In this document: positions 33,856 to 42,864 of the stretch, piece after piece | Numbering within the stretch: position 1 is the first letter of the stretch | How the letters are laid out: every line of letters begins with the position of its first letter | DNA from: an uncultured Rhodobacterales bacterium | GTDB lineage: Bacteria; Pseudomonadota; Alphaproteobacteria; Rhodobacterales; Rhodobacteraceae | Reading direction: 5' to 3' | DNA: 64,000 bases | Assembly: GCA_903873585.1 (NCBI GenBank) | Contig: CAIQOV010000025.1 | Span: forward strand, 88,950 to 152,949 | Made by a program: the position numbers and the translations under genes | Notes under the pieces: model-generated | The model's input: the letters and a program-made list of their open reading frames with translations, nothing else | The model's database searches: none | Told to the model about the DNA's origin: nothing

Positions 33856-35637
33856 ATGGCGTCTTTTGTGGTGACGACCGGCATTCAGTCGGGTCAGACC
33901 TTATCTGCGGGTGAGTTTGGTTTTGTGGCGGCCAGCGGGTCAATTCTGGCGCCAGTCGGGTCTGCTGTTGTGGTGAATGGCACGGCGACGCTGGTGTCTT
34001 ACGGGGCCTTGGCCGCATCAACCGCCAGTGCCTTGGTGTTGAACGCTGCGGCGTCAACCAGTGTGACGATTGCCGCGACAGGCTCGGTTGTGACCGGTGG
34101 CATTGATCTGCCCGCGATTTCTGGCAGCTTTGCGGGCCAATTTGCCCTGCATTTGTCTGGCATGGTCAGCGGAGGGCAGGGGGTTAACCTGACCGCTTCC
34201 AAAACATTTTCTGCCATCAACATCGGCAATGACGGCACCTTGCAGGGCCTAGGCTTTGCCGCAGGCCATGCCCTAGCGCTGACGCTAAACCAAGGCTCAA
34301 CCGCCGTGATCACCAACACCGGCATGATCAGCACGGCGGGCAGCGGGGCAACGATCAAAGTGTCGGGCCAATGGGGGGCCACGACGTTGACCAACACGGG
34401 CGACATCGTCAACGCCTCGTCAGCGCAAGCCGCGATTGAGGTGAACGGCGATCTGGCGCTGCGCAACTCTGGCCGGATCGAGGGCGGGGTGACGGTGAAA
34501 GACGGCGTGGCCGACATCACCAACGCAGGCACCTTACACGGCGACATCAAGCTAGGCGGCTTCAGCGACACCGTACGGATCAGCGGCGTGGTGATGGGAA
34601 ATGTGGTTTTGGGCGATGGCAACAATGTCTTTTGGCAAACCGGAGGGCGTGTGATGGACACCGTTTATGGCGGGTTTGGCGATGATACCTATCATGTCGA
34701 CCGATCAGACACCGCCATCAGTGACACGACAGGGGGCATGGATGTGGTCTATGCCGCGACCAGTTTTCGGTTGACGGCGGGCTTGGAAAAGCTGGTGCTT
34801 TTGGGCCCTTTGGGGTTGGTCGGTACAGGGAACGCCGCAGCCAATGTCATCTGGGGCGATGCGGGTGACGATGTGATCTGGGGTCTTGGCGGCAATGATG
34901 CCTTAAACGGTGCCGAGGGCAACAACCGCCTGATGGGCGGGGCGGGTCTTGATACGTTGCAAGGCGGTGAGGGCAACGACCGCATGGACGGCGGGCCGGG
35001 CGCGGATGTGGTTTTTGTCGGCTATGGCAGCGATACGCTTTTGGGCGGTACAGGGCGCGATGCGCTGCGGTTTGATACTTTGACCAGCCTTTTGGGTGTA
35101 ACGGTCGACCTAAGCACCAACAAAGCCTTGTTTGAGGATAAGGGCGACACCTTCCGCTTTGCGGGCTTTGAAGATGTCTATGGCACCGCCTTTGCCGACA
35201 CTCTGACCGGCAGCGCTGTGGCCAATACCCTGTCGGGCGGCGGCGGTGCTGACAAGCTTTATGGCGGGGCAGGCGGTGATGTCTTGGTGGGCGGTGCGCA
35301 AGGTGATGTGCTGGACGGTGGGCTTGGGGCCGATACCTTTGTTTACACGGCGCTTAGCGACAGCCCGATAAGCGGGTGCGATACGATCCAAGGATTTGAC
35401 AAAGCGCAAGACAAAAATGACCTGTCTGCCTTGGACGCTGTGCCGGGCGGGGCAGACAATGCCTTTAGCTTTATCGGCACCCAAGCCTTCAGCGGCGGGT
35501 CTTGTGTGCGCTATGAGCGCAACGAGGCGGCGGGCACGACGCTGATTGAACTGCGCATGGGCGGATCAACTGGCGATGACATTCAAATCGTTTTGACAGG
35601 CCTTTACGATCTGACAGCGGCGAGTTTTGTGCTGTAA
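33856..35637 (+). CDS. RTX-type calcium-binding protein, copy 1
   Basis: A 593-residue protein with no Sec signal. Residues about 1-300 are Gly/Ala/Thr/Asn-rich with repeating turns such as ITNTGMISTAG and LTNTGDIVNA, suggesting a parallel beta-helix. GGxGxDxx calcium-binding nonapeptides follow at about 335-405 (GLGGNDALNG, GGAGLDTLQGGEGNDRMDGG, GGTGRDAL) and 450-505. The C-terminal part has FVYTALSD and a final hydrophobic ASFVL, as expected for type I secretion. It is probably an exported surface or extracellular protein. No ABC/HlyD/TolC secretion genes are next to it. A paralogue follows in tandem. The specific activity is unknown. Confidence 0.85.
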   Translation: MASFVVTTGIQSGQTLSAGEFGFVAASGSILAPVGSAVVVNGTATLVSYGALAASTASALVLNAAASTSVTIAATGSVVTGGIDLPAISGSFAGQFALHLSGMVSGGQGVNLTASKTFSAINIGNDGTLQGLGFAAGHALALTLNQGSTAVITNTGMISTAGSGATIKVSGQWGATTLTNTGDIVNASSAQAAIEVNGDLALRNSGRIEGGVTVKDGVADITNAGTLHGDIKLGGFSDTVRISGVVMGNVVLGDGNNVFWQTGGRVMDTVYGGFGDDTYHVDRSDTAISDTTGGMDVVYAATSFRLTAGLEKLVLLGPLGLVGTGNAAANVIWGDAGDDVIWGLGGNDALNGAEGNNRLMGGAGLDTLQGGEGNDRMDGGPGADVVFVGYGSDTLLGGTGRDALRFDTLTSLLGVTVDLSTNKALFEDKGDTFRFAGFEDVYGTAFADTLTGSAVANTLSGGGGADKLYGGAGGDVLVGGAQGDVLDGGLGADTFVYTALSDSPISGCDTIQGFDKAQDKNDLSALDAVPGGADNAFSFIGTQAFSGGSCVRYERNEAAGTTLIELRMGGSTGDDIQIVLTGLYDLTAASFVL

Positions 35638-35681
35638 ACTTGGCCAAAGACTTTGCGCTGCGCCTAAAGCAAGGCGCTTGG

Positions 35682-35709
35682 GGCGGCATCCAAAAGGTGC
35701 CGCCTTTTT
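35682..35709 (+). terminator. Intrinsic terminator after RTX gene 1
   Basis: A perfect 7-bp GC-rich stem (35682-35688 with 35698-35704) is followed directly by TTTTT. It separates the two RTX genes into independent transcription units. Confidence 0.8.
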
Positions 35710-35721
35710 GCGCCCCCGATC

Positions 35722-35853
35722 GCGCCAAGTTAAACCAAATTGCGCCAAGACAGCGGTCGTCCGTCGCGGCTTTGTCAACCATTTGCTAGGGGATTGCTGC
35801 CAATCTTGACCTTGGGTCAGCGCCCGGGGGGGTGCTGGAATGTGGGGTAGATT
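35722..35853 (+). repeat. Upstream region of RTX gene 2, duplicate of 33725-33855
   Basis: The second copy of the shared 5' region, with the same block order ending in CTTGGGTCAGCGCCCGGGGG about 30 bases before the ATG. The left-hand CGCAATTTGG arm seen upstream of gene 1 is missing here. Confidence 0.75.
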
Positions 35854-37632
35854 ATGGCGTCTTTTGTGGTGACGACCGACACGCAGTCGGGTCAAAACGT
35901 GTCGGCGGGTGAGTTCGGGTTTGTGGCGGCCTCGGGGTCTATCTTCGCCGCGGTGGGGTCTGCGGCGGCGCTCAGCGGTACGGCAACGCTGACAGCTTAC
36001 GGCGCAATGGCTGCGGCATCGGCCAGCGCCTTGGTGCTAAAGGATGCGGGGTCCACCAGCGTGACGATTGCTGCCACAGGCTCTGTCATCACCAGCGCGA
36101 TTGATCTGGCCGCAATCTCGGGTAGCGTTTCAGGGCCATTCGCGCTGCATTTGTCAGGGATGGTCAGCGGTGGGCAGGGGGTCAAACTGACAGCCTCTGC
36201 GCCGTCGTCGACCATCGACATCGGCAATGACGGCACGTTGCAGGGCTTGGGTTTTGCCGCAGGCCAAGCCATTGCCCTGACACTAAACCCGACATCCGCA
36301 GCCATCATCGCAAACACCGGAATGATCAGCACGGCAGGCAGCGGGCCCACGATTCAAGTCTGGGGCCAAGGCGGTGTCACGCTGAGCAATGCGGGCAATA
36401 TCGTCAACGCCTCTGCTGTTGGCGCTGCGATTGATGTGGATGGCACGCTGACGCTGCGCAACTCTGGCCAGATACAGGGCGATGTGATCGCAACCCTGTC
36501 GGCCAATATCTTCAACGCAGGCTCTATCCACGGCGACATTCGCTTGGGCAGTGCCAATGACACGGTCAGGGTCAGTGGGCTGGTGATGGGCGATATTTTT
36601 CTGGGCGACGGGCGCGGGGCGTTTTACCAAACCGGCGGGCGCGTCATGGGCTGTGTGTATGGCGGTTCTGGCGATGACCAGTACCATATCGACCGGCCTG
36701 ACACGGTGATCAGCGACACAACCGGCGGTTTGGACACGGTCTTTGCCACAACAAGCTTTCAGCTTGGCAATGGGATCGAGAATTTGACCCTAAGCGGCGC
36801 GCTGGGCCTGACGGGCACGGGCAATTCCGGCGCGAATGTCCTGCTTGGTGCGGGCGGGGACGATGTTTTGTGGGGCCTTGGCGGCAATGATGCCCTTAAC
36901 GGAGGCGAGGGCAACAATCGTCTGATGGGCGGCGCGGGACTAGATACATTGCGCGGCGGCGAGGGGAGTGACCGAATCGACGGCGGGCCTGGGGCCGATA
37001 TGGTTTATGTCGGCTACGGCAATGACACGCTTTTGGGCGGCACGGGTCGCGATGCGCTGCGGTTTGATGAATTGACCAGCCTGACGGGCGTCACCGCCAA
37101 CCTCACGACCAATAAAGCCAGCTTTGCGGATAAAGGCGACACCTTCCGCTTTGCAGGCTTTGAAGATCTGGTCGGCAGCGCCAATGCCGACGCGCTGACA
37201 GGCAGCGCTGGGGCCAATACTTTGGCGGGCGGCGGCGGGGCTGACACTTTGTCAGGCGGGGACGGGGCCGATATGTTGGTGGGCGGTGGCCAAGCCGACA
37301 TCTTGTTTGGCGGCAAAGGGGCCGATCATTTTATCTTTGCCGGTCTGACCGACAGCATTGTGACAGGCTTTGATACGATCAAAGATTTTGAAAAAGGCTT
37401 CGACCTGATAGATCTATCCTTAATGGATGCCGTGATGGACGGCGCCGACGACGCCTTTCGATTCATCGGCACAAACGCGTTCAGCGGCAGCGGGGCCGAG
37501 GTGCGCTACACCCGTGATGCCGTTTCGGGCACCACCGTGATAGAGGTGCAGGTGGCAGGCTGGACACGGGGCGATACGCATATCGTGCTCACCGGCCTTT
37601 TCGACCTGACTGCCGCCAATTTTGTGCTTTAG
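35854..37632 (+). CDS. RTX-type calcium-binding protein, copy 2
   Basis: A 592-residue paralogue of the preceding gene product, aligned end to end with few gaps: the same MASFVVTT start, beta-helix-like N-terminal region, nonapeptide blocks (GLGGNDALNGGEGNNRLMGG, GGPGADMVYVGYGNDTLLGG) and C-terminal LTGLFDLTAANFVL. Differences are scattered, with blocks of near identity around the repeats and between residues 115 and 150. It should likewise be exported by a type I system encoded elsewhere. Its own upstream region and a strong hairpin after the stop imply separate expression. Confidence 0.85.
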   Translation: MASFVVTTDTQSGQNVSAGEFGFVAASGSIFAAVGSAAALSGTATLTAYGAMAAASASALVLKDAGSTSVTIAATGSVITSAIDLAAISGSVSGPFALHLSGMVSGGQGVKLTASAPSSTIDIGNDGTLQGLGFAAGQAIALTLNPTSAAIIANTGMISTAGSGPTIQVWGQGGVTLSNAGNIVNASAVGAAIDVDGTLTLRNSGQIQGDVIATLSANIFNAGSIHGDIRLGSANDTVRVSGLVMGDIFLGDGRGAFYQTGGRVMGCVYGGSGDDQYHIDRPDTVISDTTGGLDTVFATTSFQLGNGIENLTLSGALGLTGTGNSGANVLLGAGGDDVLWGLGGNDALNGGEGNNRLMGGAGLDTLRGGEGSDRIDGGPGADMVYVGYGNDTLLGGTGRDALRFDELTSLTGVTANLTTNKASFADKGDTFRFAGFEDLVGSANADALTGSAGANTLAGGGGADTLSGGDGADMLVGGGQADILFGGKGADHFIFAGLTDSIVTGFDTIKDFEKGFDLIDLSLMDAVMDGADDAFRFIGTNAFSGSGAEVRYTRDAVSGTTVIEVQVAGWTRGDTHIVLTGLFDLTAANFVL

Positions 37633-37654
37633 GGCGCGGGTTTTTCCCGCGCCC
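37632..37654. terminator. Strong hairpin between RTX gene 2 and the GST gene
   Basis: A perfect 9-bp GC-rich stem (37632-37640 with 37646-37654) with a TTTTT loop starts on the last base of the RTX stop codon. It lies between convergent genes and lacks a trailing T-run. Confidence 0.6.
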
Positions 37655-37667
37655 TAAAGGGCCTGCC

Positions 37668-38510
37668 TTAGATCCGCCCGACGAAATCCGCAGCCGAATG
37701 GCGTTCTGCCATCTGCTCTGACGGGTCGCCCGAGATCTTGTTCACAATGCGCCCGCGTTTGGTGGCCGGCCGCGACTCGATCGCGTCAGCCCAGCGTTTG
37801 ACGTTGGTGTAGATGCCCACATCCAAGAACTCGTCCGAACTAGGATAGCTGCGCCCCAACACAAGGTTGCCATACCAAGGCCAGATTGCCATGTCGGCGA
37901 TAGAATAATCGCCCGCCATCCACGCATTCTGGGCAAGGTGGCGGTCTAGCACATCCAACTGGCGCTTCACCTCCATCGCGTAGCGGTTGATCGGGTATTC
38001 CAGCTTTTCGGGCGCATAGGCAAAGAAATGCCCAAACCCGCCGCCCAAGAAGGGGGCAGAGCCCATTTGCCACATCAGCCAATTCAACGCCTCGGTCCGC
38101 ATCGGGCCCTTGGCGGGCAGGAAAGCACCAAACTTTTCGGCCAAGTGGATCAGGATTGAGCCGGATTCAAACACCCGCAGCGGTTCGGGCCCTGACAGGT
38201 CTAGCAGGGCAGGGATCTTGGAATTGGGGTTCACCGCCACAAAGCCCGACCCGAACTGCTCTCCCTTGCCGATGGTGATCAGCCAAGCGTCATATTCCGC
38301 CGCATAGCCCGCTTGCAGCAGTTCTTCAAACATCAGCGTGACCTTCACGCCGTTCGGCGTTGCCAGCGAGTACAACTGAAACGGATGCACCCCGCGCGGC
38401 AGGTCTTGGTCGTGCGTCGCCCCCGCGATGGGCCGATTGATAGACGCGAACTGCCCGCCATTGGCTTGATCCCAAGTCCAGACTTTCGGGGGGGTATAGG
38501 GCGTGGTCAT
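37668..38510 (-). CDS. yghU: YghU-like glutathione S-transferase / disulfide-bond oxidoreductase
   Basis: A 280-residue GST-superfamily protein of the YghU type, a glutathione-dependent disulfide reductase that binds two glutathiones. The thioredoxin-like domain begins about residue 43 (FQLYSLATPNGVKVTLMFEEL) and holds the cis-Pro region NPNSKIPALLD and the ESGSILIHLAEKFG glutathione site. The helical C-terminal domain includes NRYAMEVKRQLDVLDRHLA and YSIADMAIWPW. The N-terminal extension (PKVWTWDQANGGQFASINRP) is characteristic of the subgroup. It is a single gene in a convergent arrangement with RTX gene 2. Confidence 0.92.
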   Translation of the reverse strand: MTTPYTPPKVWTWDQANGGQFASINRPIAGATHDQDLPRGVHPFQLYSLATPNGVKVTLMFEELLQAGYAAEYDAWLITIGKGEQFGSGFVAVNPNSKIPALLDLSGPEPLRVFESGSILIHLAEKFGAFLPAKGPMRTEALNWLMWQMGSAPFLGGGFGHFFAYAPEKLEYPINRYAMEVKRQLDVLDRHLAQNAWMAGDYSIADMAIWPWYGNLVLGRSYPSSDEFLDVGIYTNVKRWADAIESRPATKRGRIVNKISGDPSEQMAERHSAADFVGRI

Positions 38511-38635
38511 GGGCTGATCCTGTGTTTGGGGGCGATGGGGTCAGATTAAGCGCAAATCCGCCGCCCTTCAATGACGCGCGCTTGTATGGCGGCGGGGCGC
38601 ACATATGTGAAAATCACCTAAAGCAGGAGATGCAA

Positions 38636-38911
38636 ATGCAGTGCCCGATAGATGGCGAACCCCTTGTGATGACAGAGCGCAGCGGGGTCGAGATTGACTA
38701 TTGCCCGAAATGCCGCGGTGTCTGGCTGGATCGGGGCGAGTTGGACAAAATCATCGAGCGCGCCCAAACGCCTGCCCCCAGCTTTGCACCGCCGCCTCCG
38801 CAGGGCGGGCGCACCCCCGATTACCTTGCGCGGCGCGACGACGACGAGGATGACGACCGCTACAAGAAAAAGCGCAAAGGTGGCCTGTTGGGCGAGTTGT
38901 TCGACTTCTAA
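38636..38911 (+). CDS. Zinc-ribbon (zf-TFIIB) protein
   Basis: A 91-residue protein. A zf-TFIIB ribbon occupies residues 1-42 (CPIDGEPL, then DYCPKCRGVWLDRGELDKIIE, with C3, C23 and C26 visible). A Pro-rich linker and a highly charged stretch (RRDDDEDDDRYKKKRKGG) follow. Family members are widespread small proteins of unknown role. ATG 38636 has AGGAG 6 bases upstream and fits better than ATG 38630. It is flanked by convergent and divergent genes with no operon partner. Confidence 0.85.
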   Translation: MQCPIDGEPLVMTERSGVEIDYCPKCRGVWLDRGELDKIIERAQTPAPSFAPPPPQGGRTPDYLARRDDDEDDDRYKKKRKGGLLGELFDF

Positions 38912-38920
38912 ACCCGCCCC

Positions 38921-39619
38921 TTAAACCGACCGCGTTATCCCGCCGTCGACCCGCAGGTTCTGGCCGGTGATATACCCCCCGCCGTCCGAGGCAAGAAACG
39001 CCACCGTGGCCGCGATTTCATCCGCGCGGCCATAGCGGCCCATCGGCACCGATTGGCGGCGCGCTTCGGTTGCGGGCAGGCTGTCGATCCAGCCGGGCAG
39101 GATGTTGTTCATGCGCACATTGTGCGGGGCAAAATCGTCGGCGAAGATCTTGGTGTAGCTGGCCAATCCGGCGCGAAAGACGGCCGAGGTCGGGAACATC
39201 GCCGAAGGTTCAAAGGCCCAAGCGGTAGAGATATTGATAATGGCCCCGCCGCCGCCCGCCACCATGATGGGGGCGACAAGCCGCGTTGTGCGGATGATGG
39301 GCAACAGGTAGACCTCCATCCCCTTGTGCCAATCTTCGTCGGTGATCTCGATAATCGGCGCGCGCGGACCGTGGCCGGCAGAGTTCACCAGCACGTCGAT
39401 GCGCCCATAAGCCGCCATGGTCGCATCGACCAGTCGCTTGATATCGTCATTGCTTTGGTTCGATCCGGTCAGCCCAATGCCGCCCAACGCGCCCGCCAAG
39501 GCTTCGCCCTTGCCGGATGAGGACAAGATCGCAACCTTAAACCCATCTGCCGCCAGCCTTTTGGCAGCGGCAGCGCCCATGCCAGACCCGCCCGCCGTGA
39601 TCAAAGCCACTTTCGTCAT
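38921..39619 (-). CDS. SDR-family protein lacking the YxxxK catalytic pair
   Basis: A 232-residue Rossmann protein with the cofactor motif TAGGSGMG (8-15), VNSAGHG and a C-terminal VDGGITRSV. The usual catalytic Tyr-x-x-x-Lys is replaced by F148 and L152 (FRAGL), although the surrounding helix SAVFRAGLASYTKIFADDFA is well kept, as in a divergent SDR subgroup. ATG 39619 has GGAGG 5 bases upstream. It lies 52 bases downstream of the enolase-superfamily gene on the same strand, so it may act in the same catabolic pathway, possibly with different chemistry. Confidence 0.83.
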   Translation of the reverse strand: MTKVALITAGGSGMGAAAAKRLAADGFKVAILSSSGKGEALAGALGGIGLTGSNQSNDDIKRLVDATMAAYGRIDVLVNSAGHGPRAPIIEITDEDWHKGMEVYLLPIIRTTRLVAPIMVAGGGGAIINISTAWAFEPSAMFPTSAVFRAGLASYTKIFADDFAPHNVRMNNILPGWIDSLPATEARRQSVPMGRYGRADEIAATVAFLASDGGGYITGQNLRVDGGITRSV

Positions 39620-39671
39620 GTCATCCTCCGGTTTTGGGCGACCCTGCCACTGGGGCAGGGTCAGGGCAAGG

Positions 39672-40910
39672 TCACTTTGACGGGGCCGGAGCGCCGCCTT
39701 CAAAGCGGTTGCCATGGCGATAGTCGCAGGGCGCTTCTTGCATCTGCAAATGCAAGCCTGTGCCGGTGTAAGCGTGGGCGCGGGCAAGGTCTTCGTCAAA
39801 GTCGATGCCTAAGCCGGGGGCTTCGGGTGGCAGAATATAGCCGTCTTCCCATTTCAGCGTGTGCTTGATCAGCGCCATATGGAAATCACCGCCGGTCTGG
39901 ATGGTTTCAGCCATCAGCAAGTTGGGGATCGACACTGCCAGATGAATGTTGGCCGCCCATTCCACCGGGCCTGCATATAGATGCGGGGCCATTTCGGCGT
40001 TGAAAATCTCGGCAATGGCGGACAGTTTCTTTGCCTCCATGATACCCCCCAAGCGACCCAAGGCAGGTTGCAGAATCTTCACGCCACCGGCGCGCAGCAG
40101 GGTGCCAAATTCGGTCTTGGTGGTCAGGCGTTCGCCAGTGGCCAAAGGAATGCGCACATGGCGCGCCACTTCGGCGAATTCTAGGATATTGTCCGGCGGG
40201 ATCGGCTCTTCATACCACAAGGGGTTATAGGGCTCCAACTCGCGCCCCAAACGGATGGCACCGGGGGTGGTGAATTGGCCATGCGTGCCAAACAGCAGGT
40301 CGGCCTTGTCGCCCACCGCTTCGCGGATTTTCTTGCAGAACTCGACCGAGCGGGAAATATCGCTCATCGCCGGTTCATGGCCGCCGCGAATGGTATAGGG
40401 GCCTGCGGGGTCGAATTTGACGGCGGTGAAGCCCTGCTTGACGGTGCGGGCTGCGGCCTCGGCGGTCATGTCGGCGTTGACCCAGAACTCGGCGGCGTCT
40501 TCACCCGGTTCGGGGTAAAGATAGGTGTAAGAGCGCACCCGCTGGTTCATCTTGCCGCCCAAAAGCGCCCAAACGGGGCGGTTGCGCGCTTTGCCCAGAA
40601 TGTCCCAGCAGGCAATCTCTAGGCCCGAAAAGGCCCCCATCACGGTGGGATCGGGGCGCTGTGTGAAGCCTGAAGAATAAACGCGGCGATACATCAGTTC
40701 GACGTTCTCGGGGCTTTCGCCTTGCATATGGCGCTCGAACACATCCTCGATCACCGCGATCATCGCTTTGGGGCCCACGGTCGATGCGTAGCATTCGCCG
40801 TAGCCCACGATGCCGTCATCGGTCGTGACTTTGGTGAAAATCCAATACCGCCCACCCCAACCCGGAGCAGGGGGGGCTACGACGAAAATCTCAAGATCTT
40901 TAAGTTTCAT
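39672..40910 (-). CDS. Mandelate racemase/muconate lactonizing enzyme family protein (likely sugar-acid dehydratase)
   Basis: A 412-residue enolase-superfamily enzyme. The N-terminal capping domain covers about residues 1-125 and the TIM barrel follows. The acid-base Lys region is AVKFDPAG (K165), the metal-ligand Glus lie in WYEEP (E234/E235) and TGERL (E260), and a likely catalytic His is in APHLYAGP (H310). This pattern fits dehydratases or cycloisomerases of acid sugars. ATG 40910 has GAGGAG about 9 bases upstream. It is followed by an SDR gene and preceded by a PcaD-like hydrolase gene, so a small catabolic unit is plausible. The substrate cannot be read from sequence. Confidence 0.85.
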   Translation of the reverse strand: MKLKDLEIFVVAPPAPGWGGRYWIFTKVTTDDGIVGYGECYASTVGPKAMIAVIEDVFERHMQGESPENVELMYRRVYSSGFTQRPDPTVMGAFSGLEIACWDILGKARNRPVWALLGGKMNQRVRSYTYLYPEPGEDAAEFWVNADMTAEAAARTVKQGFTAVKFDPAGPYTIRGGHEPAMSDISRSVEFCKKIREAVGDKADLLFGTHGQFTTPGAIRLGRELEPYNPLWYEEPIPPDNILEFAEVARHVRIPLATGERLTTKTEFGTLLRAGGVKILQPALGRLGGIMEAKKLSAIAEIFNAEMAPHLYAGPVEWAANIHLAVSIPNLLMAETIQTGGDFHMALIKHTLKWEDGYILPPEAPGLGIDFDEDLARAHAYTGTGLHLQMQEAPCDYRHGNRFEGGAPAPSK

Positions 40911-40989
40911 GGCGGCTTCTCCTCGTTTTGCGCAGCCTAAAAGGCTGGCGCGTAAAGATATGGCTAAGCGCGACGCCAAATGTCGCAAA

Positions 40990-41002
40990 GGGGCGCTGCC
41001 CC
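40990..41002 (-). terminator. Small GC hairpin after the PcaD-like gene
   Basis: GGGGC-GCT-GCCCC, followed on the minus strand by TTTGCG, about 40 bases after the hydrolase stop. It is a weak terminator candidate that may partly separate the hydrolase gene from the dehydratase gene. Confidence 0.4.
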
Positions 41003-41042
41003 TCGCCTTCGGCGCTTTCAGCCGAGGCCCCGCAGGTCAAGG

Positions 41043-41825
41043 TTAGATATGCCCGATCTGCGCCAAAAAGGTTTTCAGCAGGGTTGCATAGGCTTCGGGC
41101 TGTTCGACCATCGGCAAATGGCCCACGCCTTGCATAAGTTTGAAATGGTGGCCGGGGATCAGTTCGGCGGTTTCGCGCACCAGATCGGGCGGGGTGGTGC
41201 CGTCGTTCGCCCCTGCTATGACCAAGGCGGGCAGGCGAAGGCTGGCGGTGGTGGTGTAAAAATCCGTCCCGCCGATGGCCGCCGCACAACCTGCCCAGCC
41301 TTCAGGGTCTGTGCTGGTGATCAAGGTGCGCAGTCGCGCGGCGTGCGGGCTATCGCGCCAGCGCGGGCCAAGCTGGCGGTGCAGGGCGCTGTCGGCATAG
41401 GCATCCAATCCTTCAGCGCGGATTTGCGCTGTCCGCTCGGCCCACATGGCGGCAGAGCCGATCTTGGCGGCCGTGTTTGACAGCACCACCCCGCGCACCA
41501 AATCCAGCCGTTTGACCGCCAGCCCCTGCGCCACCATACCCCCCATCGAGACGCCGATGAACACCGCCTCTTTTATGGCCACATGGTCCATCAACCGTTC
41601 CGCATCGCGCACCAGCGCCCCCATCGAATAGGGGGCAGAGGGCACATCCGATCCGCCGTGGCCGCGGTGGTCATAGGTCAATGTGCGGTAATTGGGCAGA
41701 TGGGCCAAAACCCCATCCCAAATCGACTGGTTGGTGCCCAAAGCATGGGCAAAAACCAAGGATGGCCCGTTTTGTGGGCCTTGCAGGCGGGCGTTCAGGC
41801 GAAGATCTGACAGATAGACGAGCAT
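41043..41825 (-). CDS. Alpha/beta hydrolase, 3-oxoadipate enol-lactonase-like
   Basis: A 260-residue alpha/beta hydrolase resembling PcaD. The oxyanion segment is FAHALGTNQSIWD, the nucleophile elbow is GVSMGG (S93), the acid is in AGANDGTTP and the His in GVGHLPMVEQP. PcaD hydrolyses 3-oxoadipate enol-lactone in the protocatechuate branch of the beta-ketoadipate pathway. Other pca genes are absent nearby, so a related lactonase or esterase role is equally possible. It sits 76 bases downstream of the Ser/Thr dehydratase gene on the same strand. Confidence 0.8.
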   Translation of the reverse strand: MLVYLSDLRLNARLQGPQNGPSLVFAHALGTNQSIWDGVLAHLPNYRTLTYDHRGHGGSDVPSAPYSMGALVRDAERLMDHVAIKEAVFIGVSMGGMVAQGLAVKRLDLVRGVVLSNTAAKIGSAAMWAERTAQIRAEGLDAYADSALHRQLGPRWRDSPHAARLRTLITSTDPEGWAGCAAAIGGTDFYTTTASLRLPALVIAGANDGTTPPDLVRETAELIPGHHFKLMQGVGHLPMVEQPEAYATLLKTFLAQIGHI

Positions 41826-41901
41826 TGTTGGTTTACTGCACTATGGTTGCGTTTTTTGGGTTAAATGGCAGATGAATAGTGGTAAAAGAACACCTCACAC
41901 C

Positions 41902-42864
41902 TCACACCGCCAGTGCTCGACGAAACATTTCGGCATCCACATTCCCGCCCGAGGCAGTGCAGATCACCGTTTGGGGCAAATCATCGCAAAACAGCGCTGC
42001 GGCCAAGGCCACGGCCCCACCCGGTTCCACCACAATGCGCAGATGGGCAAAGGCCAGCGCCATGGCATGCTGCACTTGGGCATCGCTTACCACCAACCCC
42101 TGCCCGCACAGGCGTTGCAGGATCGGAAAGGTGATTTTGCCCGGTTCCGGTGTTACAATCGCATCGCAGATCGACCCGCTGGCCGAAGCATTGCGCTGCA
42201 CTACGCCCAAAGCCAGCGACCGTGCCGTATCGTCAAACCCTGCGGGTTCGGCGGGGCGCACGCGCAGATGGGGGGCTTTGGCTTCCAGCGCTAGCGCCAC
42301 GCCCGCTGTCAATCCACCCCCGCCACAGCAGACCAGCACATCAGCCGCGGAAATCCCCGCCTCGACCGCTTGTTCAGCAATTTCCAGCCCGACGCTGGCT
42401 TGGCCCGCAATCACCAAAGGCTCGTCATAGGGCCGGATCAGCGTCAGCCCGCGCTTTTGCGCCAACTCGGCCCCAAGCGCATCGCGGTCTTGGGTTGCGC
42501 GGTCATACAAGATCACATCGGCCCCATAGGCGCGGGTGTTGGCGATCTTCACTGCAGGCGCATCCTGCGGCATCACGATCACAGCAGGGGCCCCAAGTAA
42601 GGCCGCCGCATAAGCCACACCTTGTGCATGGTTGCCCGATGAATAGGCGATAACACCGCGCTTTTGATCGGTCGCAGATAACGCCGTCAACGCCGACCAA
42701 GCGCCGCGAAACTTAAAGCTGCCAGTCCATTGCAAACACTCTGCCTTTACGAACACCCGCCGTCCGGCGATCTTGTCTAACAGCGGCGCGTTCAGCAACG
42801 GCGTGCGGCGCGCATGGCCGGAAAGGCGGGCGGCGGCGGCGGTGATCATGGCGATATCGGTCAT
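41902..42864 (-). CDS. PLP-dependent serine/threonine dehydratase-like enzyme
   Basis: A 320-residue fold-type II PLP enzyme. The Schiff-base Lys is K51 in GSFKFRGA, the substrate loop is SSGNHAQGVA and the phosphate-binding loop is CCGGGGLTAG. The length, without a C-terminal ACT domain, matches the catabolic threonine/serine dehydratases and serine racemases, and related enzymes that act on hydroxy-aspartate. ATG 42864 overlaps the upstream hydrolase stop by 4 bases (ATGA), so the two are translationally coupled. The exact amino acid is not determinable. Confidence 0.87.
   Translation of the reverse strand: MTDIAMITAAAARLSGHARRTPLLNAPLLDKIAGRRVFVKAECLQWTGSFKFRGAWSALTALSATDQKRGVIAYSSGNHAQGVAYAAALLGAPAVIVMPQDAPAVKIANTRAYGADVILYDRATQDRDALGAELAQKRGLTLIRPYDEPLVIAGQASVGLEIAEQAVEAGISAADVLVCCGGGGLTAGVALALEAKAPHLRVRPAEPAGFDDTARSLALGVVQRNASASGSICDAIVTPEPGKITFPILQRLCGQGLVVSDAQVQHAMALAFAHLRIVVEPGGAVALAAALFCDDLPQTVICTASGGNVDAEMFRRALAV

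Noticed and set aside
33856..37632. Insertion sequence or composite transposon suggested by the 2-kb direct repeat
   Set aside because: The repeat units are the RTX genes themselves with their upstream regions; no transposase or terminal inverted repeats.
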